A DNA stretch of 59,028 bases, taken from the NCBI GenBank assembly GCA_032718475.1, contig JAUCBJ010000134.1, positions 1-59,028 of the forward strand, read 5' to 3'. Below the pieces are notes generated by a model, which was not told the origin of the DNA, did no database searches, and saw nothing but the letters and a program-made list of their open reading frames with translations. This DNA comes from Nemertoderma westbladi. Lineage: Eukaryota > Xenacoelomorpha > Nemertodermatida > Nemertodermatidae. A program made the translations under genes and the position numbers. Positions 11,446 to 22,250 of the stretch are shown piece after piece. The number at the start of each line of letters is the position of its first letter. Position 1 is the stretch's first letter.

Positions 11446-11618
11446 TAGCCCGCGAGTGACTTTTAGCCCGCGAGTATTCTTTGCCCGCAAAACAATAACG
11501 TTTATTGCTTTGGTTCCCCCAATACGCCTCTGAAACCTGCTTCTTTACTAACCTACTCCTTTATTAACTCGCGGGCTAAGAATACCCGCGGGCTAAGAAT
11601 ACTCGCGGGCTAAGAATT
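11446..11618. repeat. Foldback: inverted arms of short tandem repeats (TTAGCCCGCGAGT)
   Basis: The left arm (11446-11491) has three units of TTAGCCCGCGAGT or close variants. The right arm (11573-11618) has three units of the complement, ACTCGCGGGCTAAGAAT. The spacer between arms is about 80 bp. The whole could form a long GC-rich hairpin in AT-rich DNA. Confidence 0.85.
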
Positions 11619-11633
11619 CACCCAACCATCACT

Positions 11634-11940
11634 ACTGGTAAGGCCCGTGCTCCACTGGTAAGTCATAAGTAATTTCTTAAAAAATATAGGATGCGTCTAA
11701 CATTCTTTCTCTGTACCCTACAGTATTTTTCTGGCTTGTTGCTACCCAAATTAACAAATCATAGGCCTCTTGCCAGACAGGTGAGTCGTATTTCAAAGAT
11801 GGAACATTGGACATGATCACTTTCGATTCTTGGGTCGTAAGAAACGACTTTTGACTTATGACACACCAGTGGAGACGCTCCCATTGAATCCAATGTGTTC
11901 CATAAATGATTTCGACTTATTATGCACGGGCCTTACCAGT
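11634..11940. mobile_element. MITE-like element, terminal inverted repeats ACTGGTAAGGCCCGTGC
   Basis: The left end reads ACTGGTAAGGCCCGTGC and the right end is its reverse complement, about 307 bp apart. Inside, TAAGTC/GACTTA words also pair. There is no coding capacity. Superfamily and exact TSD are not determined. Confidence 0.7.
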
Positions 11941-11952
11941 GGCGCACGGGCC

Positions 11953-12270
11953 TTAAGCCCCGTTCACAACCAACGGTGCGTGAGTGGTAAAGTAGTCTGG
12001 TGGTATTGAAGCGGTAAGCCAGAAGTACACTACCCGGAGGCCGTTCACACCCAACCGTACCATTGCGGTAACTGATTGTCTCTGTGGACTGTGAATTCAA
12101 CAGTAAATTACATTAATTGTTTTAACATTGTTTAAATGGGCTGCGGTAAACCGCGCGGTTTAGCGCACAACTACCTGTTGGGTCGTTCACAGTCAGCGGT
12201 GTACCAAGTACCACTGGCCCTGCGGTGCACCACGTGGTGTACCGTTCAATTGGATGTGAACAGGCCTTAA
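11953..12270. mobile_element. MITE candidate with TTAA flanks
   Basis: TTAA at 11953-11956 and 12267-12270 flank a 310-bp unit. Its ends read GCCCCGTTCACAACC and, reversed, GGCCTGTTCACATCC. A TTAA target duplication is typical of piggyBac and Kolobok DNA transposons, so a non-autonomous relative is likely. A second internal pair of GTTCACA words suggests a compound palindrome. Confidence 0.6.
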
Positions 12271-13082
12271 GGAATATTGTATTACACACCGGGGCTGAAC
12301 TGAGTTTTACTCGAAAGTATTTCCTCGGACATTTTGTCAAGTTTTTTGAATTCCATTCCGCATTGCTTATGAGAAACAATTAATTTAAAAAAAATTGTCG
12401 ATGTCCGGGTGCAGAATCATCCGGCCCCATTTCCGGACTGTCCTGTTTCCGACTCAGTATTACAACCGGACAGTAAATAATTCTCCCAAAATTTCTGAAA
12501 CTATATTTGACGTACTATTAGTCATCTGAGTAAAATAAACAAAAAATTTTTAAAAACGGTCGATGTCCAATCTATTTATTAATAATTTGTTATAAATAAA
12601 TTAGTGGCCTTGCCATGAATATGGATCCAGTGGGGGAAATAATTCCCCCGGGTATTTTGGTTAGTTATAACACATGACAATGTCTTTTCTAACGTAAATA
12701 ACCGAAAAAAGTGAAAAACGGTCGATGTCCGAACTATTTATTACTATTTATCACTATTTTTAATAAATATGCTGTCAGAATGCGATACACCTATAGCCCA
12801 GAGCCCCGAAGTTCACTTATAGACTGGCTAGGCTATGAGGTTTATTTTGTGAGGTTTATGAGGTCTAATTTACCAGGAGATTTCTGCATTATATGTCGTT
12901 TTTTCTGTATTGACAAATTACCCCGGTGATTTTCTCTACTGTTTTGAATTGCATGCCACTTTACTTCACAGTGGTGACCTTCCACAGTAAACCCTTCCAC
13001 TCTGTTTCCCAAGTTGCCTTTGTTCCCATTTATCGACCACTGAAGCATGAAAGCCAGGGTTGTGCTAGGCTGCAGCTGCAGC
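12271..13082. other. Gene-free interval with a recurring GGTCGATGTCC word
   Basis: GGTCGATGTCC or a one-base variant occurs near 12397, 12558 and 12719, spaced about 160 bp, each after an A-rich stretch. This suggests an eroded tandem or dispersed repeat. No gene is supported. Confidence 0.5.
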
Positions 13083-13290
13083 ATTTAAAAAAATGTCTTT
13101 TGCGAAATCGCAAGACACAATGCCTATTTCTCAGCTGTTTCTCAACGAAATTCAGATATTGCTACATATTTGGAATCCTTTCAACGCAAGCTTTCTATTG
13201 ATGTGAAAAAATTACGACTAAAGTGAAGAATGGCAATGATACAGAGGGTGCGATTTCGCAAAAGACACTTTTTTAAAACGCATATAAATA
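13083..13290. repeat. Inverted-repeat element, about 210 bp
   Basis: TGTCTTTTGCGAAATCGCA at the left end is matched by its reverse complement (TGCGATTTCGCAAAAGACA) at the right. Both ends continue into A/T runs. No coding capacity. MITE-like. Confidence 0.7.
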
Positions 13291-13496
13291 AAATTTAAAG
13301 GCGAAATCGAAAATTCCGGCTGCTGCTTGGTCTAGTGGTGACACTAGTAAACATTATTTGTAGTTATTAAAACACCACAACCAATTGATTGTTTCCTGCA
13401 TGCTTACATAACAGGTTTTATGTCAGTTAAATAGTTCATGTTTAAAGATCACTCCTAAAATTGAAATTAGAAGTGATAAAAAATGTACGGTTCAAT

Positions 13497-13565
13497 ATAT
13501 ATGCGTATATATATATATATATATTGTAAATATTATATTTTTGTGCCCCCCCCCCCCCCCCCCCC
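13497..13565 (+). repeat. (TA)n microsatellite followed by a C20 run
   Basis: Alternating TA near 13500-13525, AT-rich spacer, then 20 C at 13546-13565. Confidence 0.9.
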
Positions 13566-13654
13566 GTAAAGCTGATATGTTGTTTAAGACAAAGCGAATA
13601 TAAATACTCGCATTGTTTACCAACAAATTACAAATAAACACACCTGGATTAGTC

Positions 13655-13740
13655 GGCAAATCCAAACGTCCGACACCATTTCAACACCAATCAAATTGCG
13701 AAAACTGTGTGTTAGATTTAGGATTTTAGAAAGGTTGGAT
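13655..13740 (+). repeat. Dispersed repeat B, copy 2
   Basis: Same orientation and similar sequence to 10550-10645 (AACGTCCGACACCATTTCAA, GTGTTAGATTTAGGATTT). A further partial match (GACGTCCGACACC) lies at about 13860. The rest of 13741-14251 is AT-rich with nothing recognisable. Confidence 0.6.
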
Positions 13741-14251
13741 TAATAATAGATACCTATCGGAGTTGGTGATTATTGTGGGTAGCCATAATTTGCAAAAGCT
13801 CTCGGGTACTATTTCACGAATATTTTATTTTTAGCCAAAAATTAGTGTCCAAAAACTCAGACGTCCGACACCTCTTTTTAAACTCGAATTTCTAGAACTC
13901 CAGTAGTTTTCAGTGGACTTATTAAGTGTGCTCAAATAGAGCTTCGATTTGGGGTAGTACAAACATTTTCTGGTTCTCCTTGAATTAATAAATTCCTACA
14001 AAACATATTATATACATTAATTTATTTGATTATATATTTGACCATTAATTGACTAAATTAGTTATTAATATGATATAAATTAAAAGAAAATGAAGACTAT
14101 AAATAAATTCAGTTATTTAGTGAATATTTATATCGTGAATATCGGATGTAGGGCGGAATGTGATTGGTTAGAAAACTATTGCCTACTAAAAGCGCAGGTG
14201 ATTTAATACATTTTATAATCATTGTTCATCAATTTTATATAAGCAATTTAA

Positions 14252-16977
14252 CATCTCAGGACGCTAGCTATCTGTATGTAATTATCAACCGTCTCAGGAC
14301 GCTAGCTATCTGTATGTAATTATCAACCATCTCAGGACGCTCGCTATCTGTATGTAATTATCAACCGTCTTAGGACGCTAGCTATCTGTATGTAATTATC
14401 AACCATCTCAGGACGCTCGCTATCTGTATGTAATTATCAACCATCTCAGGACGCTCGCTATCTGTGTGTAATTATCAACCATCTCAGGACGCTCGCTATC
14501 TGTATGTAATTATCAATCATCTCAGGACGCTCGCTATCTGTATGTAATTATCAACCATCTCAGGACGCTCGCTATCTGTATGTAATTATCAACCATCTCA
14601 GGACGCTCGCTATCTGTATGTAATTATCAACCATCTCAGGACACTCGCTATCTGTATGTAATTATCAACCATCTCAGGACGCTTGCTATCTGTATGTAAT
14701 TATCAACCATCTCAGGACGCTCGCTATCTGTATGTAATTATCAACCATCTCAGGACGCTCGCTATCGGTATGTAATTATCAACCATCTCAGGACGCTGGC
14801 TATCTGTATGTAATTATCAACCATCTCAGGACGCTCGCTATCTGTATGTAATTATCAACCATCTCAGGACGCTCGCTATCTGTATGTAATTATCAACCAT
14901 CTCAGGACGCTAGCTATCTGTATGTAATTATCAACCATCTCAGGACGCTCGCTATCTGTATGTAATTATCAATCATCTCAGGACGCTAGCTATCTGTATG
15001 TAATTATCAACCATCTCAGGACGCTCGCTATCTGTATGTAATTATCAACCATCTCAGGACGCTCGCTATCTGTATGTAATTATCAACCGTCTCAGGACGC
15101 TAGCTATCTGTATGTAATTATCAACCATCTCAGGACGCTCGCTATCTGTATGTAATTATCAACCATCTCAGGACGCTCGCTATCTGTATGTAATTATCAA
15201 CCATCTCAGGACGCTCGCTATCTGTATGTAATTATCAACCATCTCAGGACGCTCGCTATCTGTATGTAATTATCAACCATCTCAGGACGCTCGCTATCTG
15301 TATGTAATTATCAACCATCTCAGGACGCTCGCTATCTGTATGTAATTATCAACCATCTCAGGACGCTCGCTATCTGTATGTAATTATCAACCATCTCAGG
15401 ACGCTCGCTATCTGTATGTAATTATCAACCATCTCAGGACGCTCGCTATCTGTATGTAATTATCAACCATCTCAGGGCGCTCGCTATCTGTATGTAATTA
15501 TCAACCATCTCAGGACGCTCGCTATCTGTATGTAATTATCAACCATCTCAGGACGCTCGCTATCTGTATGTAATTATCAACCATCTCAGGACGCTCGCTA
15601 TCTGTATGTAATTATCAACCATCTCAGGACGCTCGCTATCTGTATGTAATTATCAACCATCTCAGGACGCTCGCTATCTGTATGTAATTATCAACCATCT
15701 CAGGACGCTCGCTATCTGTATGTAATTATCAACCATCTCAGGACGCTCGCTATCTGTATGTAATTATCAACCATCTCAGGACGCTCGCTATCTGTATGTA
15801 ATTATCAACCATCTCAGGACGCTCGCTATCTGTATGTAATTATCAACCATCTCAGGACGCTCGCTATCTGTATGTAATTATCAACCATCTCAAGACGCTC
15901 GCTATCTGTATGTAATTATCAACCATCTCAGGACGCTCGCTATCTGTATGTAATTATCAACCATCTCAGGACGCTCGCTATCTGTATGTAATTATCAACC
16001 ATCTCAGGACGCTCGCTATCTGTATGTAATTATCAACCATCTCAGGACGCTCGCTATCTGTATGTAATTATCAACCATCTCAGGACGCTCGCTATCTGTA
16101 TGTAATTATCAACCATCTCAGGACGCTCGCTATCTGTATGTAATTATCAACCATCTCAGGACGCTCGCTATCTGTATGTAATTATCAACCATCTCAGGAC
16201 GCTCGCTATCTGTATGTAATTATCAACCATCTCAGGACGCTCGCTATCTGTATGTAATTATCAACCATCTCAGGACGCTCGCTATCTGTATGTAATTATC
16301 AACCATCTCAGGACGCTCGTTATCTGTATGTAATTATCAACCATCTCAGGACGCTCGCTATCTGTATGTAATTATCAACCATCTCAGGACGCTCGCTATC
16401 TGTATGTAATTATCAACCATCTCAGAACGCACGCTATCTGTATGTAATTATCAACCATCTCAGGACGCTCGCTATCTGTATGTAATTAGCAACCATCTCA
16501 GGACGCTCGCTATCTGTATGTAATTATCAACCATCTCAGGACGCTCGCTATCTGTATGTAATTATCAACCATCTCAGGACGCTCGCTATCTGTATGTAAT
16601 TATCAACCATCTCAGGACGCTCGCTATCTGTATGTAATTATCAACCATCTCAGGACGCTCGCTATCTGTATGTAATTATCAACCATCTCAGGACGCTCGC
16701 TATCTGTATGTAATTATCAACCATCTCAGGACGCTCGCTATCTGTATGTAATTATCAACCATCTCAGGGCGCTCGCTATCTGTATGTAATTATCAACCAT
16801 CTCAGGACGGTCGCTATCTGTATGTAATTATCAACCATCTCAGGACGCTCGCTATCTGTATGTAATTATCAACCATCTCAGGACGCTCGCTATCTGTATG
16901 TAATTATCAACCATCTCAGGACGCTCGCTATCTGTATGTAATTATCAACCATCTCAGGACGCTCGTTATCTGTATGT
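14252..16977 (+). repeat. 38-bp satellite, block 1 (about 72 monomers)
   Basis: Head-to-tail 38-bp monomers (one clean unit is 14290-14327) built around CTCAGGACGCTCGCTATCTG and TATGTAATTATCAACC. Monomers at the left edge vary more, mostly GCTAGC for GCTCGC; the centre is nearly homogeneous. Near the right end a distinctive variant order (CAGAACGCACGC, AATTAGCAACC, CAGGGCGC, GGACGGTCGC) is repeated before every LINE copy. The block ends with the LINE TSD TATCTGTATGT (16967-16977). Confidence 0.98.
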
Positions 16978-18467
16978 CTGAAAGCTCATCTATCCCATCA
17001 TAGTAGACATGTACCGAACAACAAGAGTCCCACAAGAAATGAAAACAAATAAGTTGGTGCCAGTTCCCAAGAAGGGCAACCTAACACTCTATGGTTCTTT
17101 TCGGGGAATCTCATTGATCTCGATTGCTGCAAAGCTATACAATAGGATTCTATTAAATCGCATCAGGGATCCCATTGAGAGACTGCTCCGTGGAAATCAG
17201 AATGGGTTCCGTAAAGGTCGTGGGACCATGGAGCCCATTTTGGCACTTAGAAGGATAATTGAAGAGTTATCAAAAAAGAAAGACAGGCATCTGGCTGTTA
17301 TCTTTGTTGACTTCTTCAAGGCCTTTGATTCAGTCTCTCGCTCACGTATGTTCAGCATACTTTCATTATATGGGATTCCTGATGAAATTATTGCAGCAAT
17401 CAGATCAGTATACGATGGTTCGACAACATTTGTGTCTACTGTTGACGGTGACACAGAACCATTTGAAGTGTTATGGGGGTGTCCTCCAAGGAGACACACT
17501 TGCACCATTCTTGTTCATTATTGTGGTTGACTATGTTCTACGCATGTCCTTAGATCATTATAATGATGATGGGGTGATGATAACTCCACCTACTGGCTCC
17601 AGAAGTCGAGGAAATCCTGCCAAGTACCTAACTGATCTAGACTTTGCTGATGACTTAGGAGTACTCTCAGAATCATTAGAGGGAGTCCAACGGCTCCTCA
17701 GCTCATTAGAACATGCTGCTTCTAGTGTTGGTCTTTTTATTAACTCCAGAAAGACCAAAATTCTGACAGTTAACTTTGAAAGTCCTCAGCAAGTCTCTGA
17801 TCGGATGAGCATAAGCTCAAAGGATGGTATGCTTGAGCATGTGGACGACTTCTGTTACCTGGGATCATGGATCCGGAAGTCAGGTGAGGACCTTCGAATA
17901 CGTAAGGGAAAGGCATGGGCAGCCTTGAATAGGCTTTCCAGGATTTGGAAGTCACCGAGAATTAATCGGAAACTTAAGGTCCGATTATTTAGAGCAGCAG
18001 TAGTTCCAGTACTCCTCTACGGGAGTCCATGCTGGGCTCTAACTGCTGAGGACACCAAATCTCTGGATGGCACATTCACAAGAATGCTACGCCGGGTTCA
18101 TTGTGTCAAGTACAATGCACACATCTCCAACCAGACACTATATAACATTGGAGGTGTCTCATTGGTTCCCCCAAGCTTGACACTAGAACAAAATCGCCTC
18201 CGCTTTGCAGGACATTGCTTTCGCCGTGAGGACCAGCCAGTGCATAATCTTGTACTTTGGCAGCCTCATGGAGTGAATAAGCATGGTGGACAGCCCATGA
18301 CTTTCTTGAGACGCATCTTAAAGGACACTGGCCTTAAAGATGCAGATGATCTAGCCAATGTCATGGGTGATAAGGAGTTGTGGCGGTGCAATTTTGTTGA
18401 CAAGCCGGCACAGCATTCTTAAAAATGCAGCTGCAATGCAGCATGCCGATCCTAGTAGTAGTAGTAG
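16978..18467 (+). mobile_element. Truncated LINE copy in satellite, unit A (1490 bp)
   Basis: A 5'-truncated copy of the 5629-9383 family, starting in the RT linker and ending in (TAG)n. It is flanked by the 11-bp TSD TATCTGTATGT, so it inserted into a satellite monomer. RT is split: one frame runs 17009-17530 and stops soon after motif B. Another runs 17259-18422 and carries the FADD motif through the C-terminus. The break is an extra G near 17478, shared by all four satellite-borne copies. Private change: GATAAGG for GATAGGG near 18370. Confidence 0.95.
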
Positions 18468-20340
18468 TATCTGTATGTAATTATCAACCATCTCAGGACG
18501 CTCGCTATCTGTATGTAATTATCAACCATCTCAGGACGCTCGCTATCTGTATGTAATTATCAACCATCTCAGAACGCTCGCTATCTGTATGTAATTATCA
18601 ACCATCTCAGGACGCTCGCTATCTGTATGTAATTATCAACCATCTCAGGACGCTCGCTATCTGTATGTAATTATCAACCATCTCAGGACGCTCGCTATCT
18701 GTATGTAATTATCAACCGTCTCAGGACGCTCGCTATCTGTATGTAATTATCAACCATCTCAGGACGCTCGCTATCTGTATGTAATTATCAACCATCTCAG
18801 GACGCTCGCTATCTGTATGTAATTATCAACCATCTCAGAACGCTCGCTATCTGTATGTAATTATCAACCATCTCAGGACGCTTGCTATCTGTATGTAATT
18901 ATCAACCATCTCAGGACGCTCGCTATCTGTATGTAATTATCAACCATCTCAGAACGCTCGCTATCTGTATGTAATTATCAACCATCTCAGGACGCTTGCT
19001 ATCTGTATGTAATTATCAACCATCTCAGGACGCTCGCTATCTGTATGTAATTATCAACCATCTCAGGACGCTCGCTATCTGTATGTAATTATCAACCATC
19101 TCAGGACGCTAGCTATCTGTTTGTAATTATCAACCATCTCAGGCCGCTCGCTATCTGTATGTAATTATCAACCATCTCAGGACGCTCGCTATCTGTATGT
19201 AATTATCAACCATCTCAGGACGTTCGCTATCTGTATGTAATTATCAACCATCTCAAGACGCTCGCTATCTGTATGTAATTATCAACCATCTCAGGACGCT
19301 CGCTATCTGTATGTAATTATCAACCATCTCAGGACGCTCGCTATCTGTATGTAATTATCAACCATCTCAGGACGCTCGCTATTTGTATGTAATTATCAAC
19401 CATCTCAGGACGCTCGCTATCTGCATGTAATTATCAACCATCTCAGGACGCTCGCTATCTGTATGTAATTATCAACCATCTCAGGACGCTCGCTATCTGT
19501 ATGTAATTATCAACCAACTCAGGACGCTCGCTATCTGTATGTAATTATCAACCATCTCAGGACGCTCGCTATCTGTATGTAATTATCAACCATATCAGGA
19601 CGCTCGCTATCTGTATGTAATTATCAACCATCTCAGGACGCTCGCTATCTGTATGTAATTATCAACCATCTCAGGACGCTCGTTATCTGTATGTAATTAT
19701 CAACCATCTCAGGACGCTCGCTATCTGTATGTAATTATCAACCATCTCAGGACGCTCGCTATCTGTATGTAATTATCAACCATCTCAGAACGCACGCTAT
19801 CTGTATGTAATTATCAACCATCTCAGGACGCTCGCTATCTGTATGTAATTAGCAACCATCTCAGGACGCTCGCTATCTGTATGTAATTATCAACCATCTC
19901 AGGACGCTCGCTATCTGTATGTAATTATCAACCATCTCAGGACGCTCGCTATCTGTATGTAATTATCAACCATCTCAGGACGCTCGCTATCTGTATGTAA
20001 TTATCAACCATCTCAGGACGCTCGCTATCTGTATGTAATTATCAACCATCTCAGGACGCTCGCTATCTGTATGTAATTATCAACCATCTCAGGACGCTCG
20101 CTATCTGTATGTAATTATCAACCATCTCAGGGCGCTCGCTATCAGTATGTAATTATCAACCATCTCAGGACGGTCGCTATCTGTATGTAATTATCAACCA
20201 TCTCAGGACGCTCGCTATCTGTATGTAATTATCAACCATCTCAGGACGCTCGCTATCTGTATGTAATTATCAACCATCTCAGGACGCTCGCTATCTGTAT
20301 GTAATTATCAACCATCTCAGGACGCTCGTTATCTGTATGT
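18468..20340 (+). repeat. 38-bp satellite, block 2 (about 49 monomers)
   Basis: Same monomer as block 1. Its long series of variant monomers (for example GGCCGCTCGC, ACCAACTCAGG, ACCATATCAGG, CAGAACGCACGC) recurs in the same order in block 3. Length is 49 monomers plus the 11-bp TSD. Confidence 0.98.
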
Positions 20341-21695
20341 CTGAAAGCTCATCTATCCCATCATAGTAGACATGTACCGAACAACAAGAGTCCCACAAGA
20401 AATGAAAACAAATAAGTTGGTGCCAGTTCTCAAGAAGGGCAACCTAACACTCTATGGTTCTTTTCGGGGAATCTCATTGATCTCGATTGCTGCAAAGCTA
20501 TACAATAGGATTCTATTAAATCGCATCAGGGATCCCATTGAGAGACTGCTCCGTGGAAATCAGAATGGGTTCCGTAAAGGTCGTGGGACCATGGAGCCCA
20601 TTTTGGCACTTAGAAGGATAATTGAAGAGTTATCAAAAAAGAAAGACAGGCATCTGGCTGTTATCTTTGTTGACTTCTTCAAGGCCTTTGATTCAGTCTC
20701 TCGCTCACGTATGTTCAGCATACTTTCATTATATGGGATTCCTGATGAAATTATTGCAGCAATCAGATCAGTATACGATGGTTCGACAACATTTGTGTCT
20801 ACTGTTGACGGTGACATAGAACCATTTGAAGTGTTATGGGGGTGTCCTCCAAGGAGACACACTTGCACCATTCTTGTTCATTATTGTGGTTGACTATGTT
20901 CTACGCATGTCCTTAGATCATTATAATGATGATGGGGTGATGATAACTCCACCTACTGGCTCCAGAAGTCGAGGAAATCCTGCCAAGTACCTAACTGATC
21001 TAGACTTTGCTGATGACTTAGGAGTACTCTCAGAATCATTAGAGGGAGTCCAACGGCTCCTCAGCTCATTAGAACATGCTGCTTCTAGTGTTGGTCTTTT
21101 TATTAACTCCAGAAAGACCAAAATTCTGACAGTTAACTTTGAAAGTCCTCAGCAAGTCTCTGATCGGATGAGCATAAGCTCAAAGGATGGTATGCTTGAG
21201 CATGTGGACGACTTCTGTTACCTGGGATCATGGATCCGGAAGTCAGGTGAGGACCTTCGAATACGTAAGGGAAAGGCATGGGCAGCCTTGAATAGGCTTT
21301 CCAGGATTTGGAAGTCACCGAGAATTAATCGGAAACTTAAGGTCCGACTATTTAGAGCAGCAGTAGTTCCAGTACTCCTCTACGGGAGTCCATGCTGGGC
21401 TCTAACTGCTGAGGACACCAAATCTCTGGATGGCACATTCACAAGAATGCTACGCCGGGTTCATTGTGTCAAGTACAATGCACACATCTCCAACCAGACA
21501 CTATATAACATTGGAGGTGTCTCATTGGTTCCCCCAAGCTTGACACTAGAACAAAATCGCCTCCGCTTTGCAGGACATTGCTTTCGCCGTGAGGACCAGC
21601 CAGTGCATAATCTTGTACTTTGGCAGCCTCATGGAGTGAATAAGCATGGTGGACAGCCCATGACTTTCTTGAGACGCATCTTAAAGGACACTGGC
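20341..21695 (+). mobile_element. Truncated LINE copy, unit B, part before BEL insertion
   Basis: Identical layout to the copy at 16978, but interrupted by the BEL/Pao element at 21696. The remaining 135 bp are at 38213-38347; both parts sum to 1490 bp. RT frames are 20372-20893 and 20826-21785, the latter reading into the LTR. Marker changes shared only with the copy at 40297 are TTCTCAAG near 20428 and GACATAGAA near 20817. Confidence 0.95.
21691..21695 (+). repeat. BEL/Pao target-site duplication (5' copy, CTGGC)
   Basis: CTGGC at 21691-21695 and 38208-38212. The uninterrupted LINE copies read GACACTGGCCTTAAAG, which confirms the duplication. The preceding A could extend it to 6 bp. Confidence 0.9.
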
Positions 21696-21821
21696 TATAG
21701 AATTATATTCCCTAAATGCCGTGGATTTTCAAAATTTTATTTTATTCGAATTAACTTTGTAAAGATTGCTTTGAGTTCTCATTAGTATTGGTTCTATCTA
21801 TTGTACATCTATCGGTCAAGT

Positions 21822-21908
21822 GGTTCAGTAGCTCAGTTGGTAGAGCGTTGGAAATTATATGTGTAGTAGGTATCGAGTTCGAATCCTAGTAAGTGCGAAT
21901 TATTTTTT
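21822..21908 (+). ncRNA. tRNA-like Pol III unit in U3 of the 5' LTR
   Basis: A perfect A box (TAGCTCAGTTGG, 21829-21840) overlaps a fully paired 4-bp D stem with the canonical 8-base loop AGTTGGTA. About 35 bases on is a near-perfect B box (AGTTCGAATCC), then a T6 terminator at 21903-21908. Acceptor, anticodon and T stems do not pair properly, so it is not a working tRNA. It resembles a tRNA-derived SINE head or a decayed tRNA that kept its internal promoter. If transcribed, it would give a ~85-nt RNA from U3. It is identical in the 3' LTR (36406-36492). Boxes are seen; transcription is inferred. Confidence 0.65.
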
Positions 21909-21965
21909 GTGCAGAATTTCAACTCATTTAAATTAACCGCTACAAATTAATTGCATTTGTCTGTA

Positions 21966-22114
21966 CCAATAAGGCTGTAGTTATTTGATTGTAACCAATG
22001 TCGTGCAAGTTATATATTAGCTGGACCAATAAGCTATCTTTAAAACCTTGTTAGAACCCATAGAACAATCGAGAATTTTCTCGATTGATTGCGGCACAAA
22101 TTTAGTATATAAAG
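21966..22114 (+). promoter_or_regulatory. BEL/Pao LTR Pol II promoter: three CCAAT boxes, inverted repeat, TATA
   Basis: CCAAT at 21966-21970, 21995-21999 and 22026-22030, all on the plus strand and spaced 29 and 31 bp (about three helical turns). A perfect 10-bp inverted repeat CAATCGAGAA/TTCTCGATTG spans 22066-22087. TATATAAAG is at 22106-22114. Start site is probably about 22130-22150. Confidence 0.75.
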
Positions 22115-22244
22115 GTGCGATTTCGTTCATTAGTATACTTTATACTTCAATCTTATATCTCAATCTTTCTCAGATTATCTTATCAATATTCTGTCGTGCT
22201 TAGTTTATTCTCAGATTACATTGTATTATAATTGTGTCTTCTGT

Positions 22245-22250
22245 AATAAA
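22245..22250 (+). terminator. Polyadenylation signal AATAAA in the BEL/Pao LTR
   Basis: AATAAA about 135 bp after the TATA box, followed by T-rich sequence. Placement fits a short R region. In the 3' LTR it lies at 36829-36834 and would end the genomic RNA. Confidence 0.7.

Noticed and set aside
13317-13375. tRNA gene suggested by TTGGTCTAGTGGT
   Set aside because: A-box-like word only; no B box, no stems and no terminator at the right distance.
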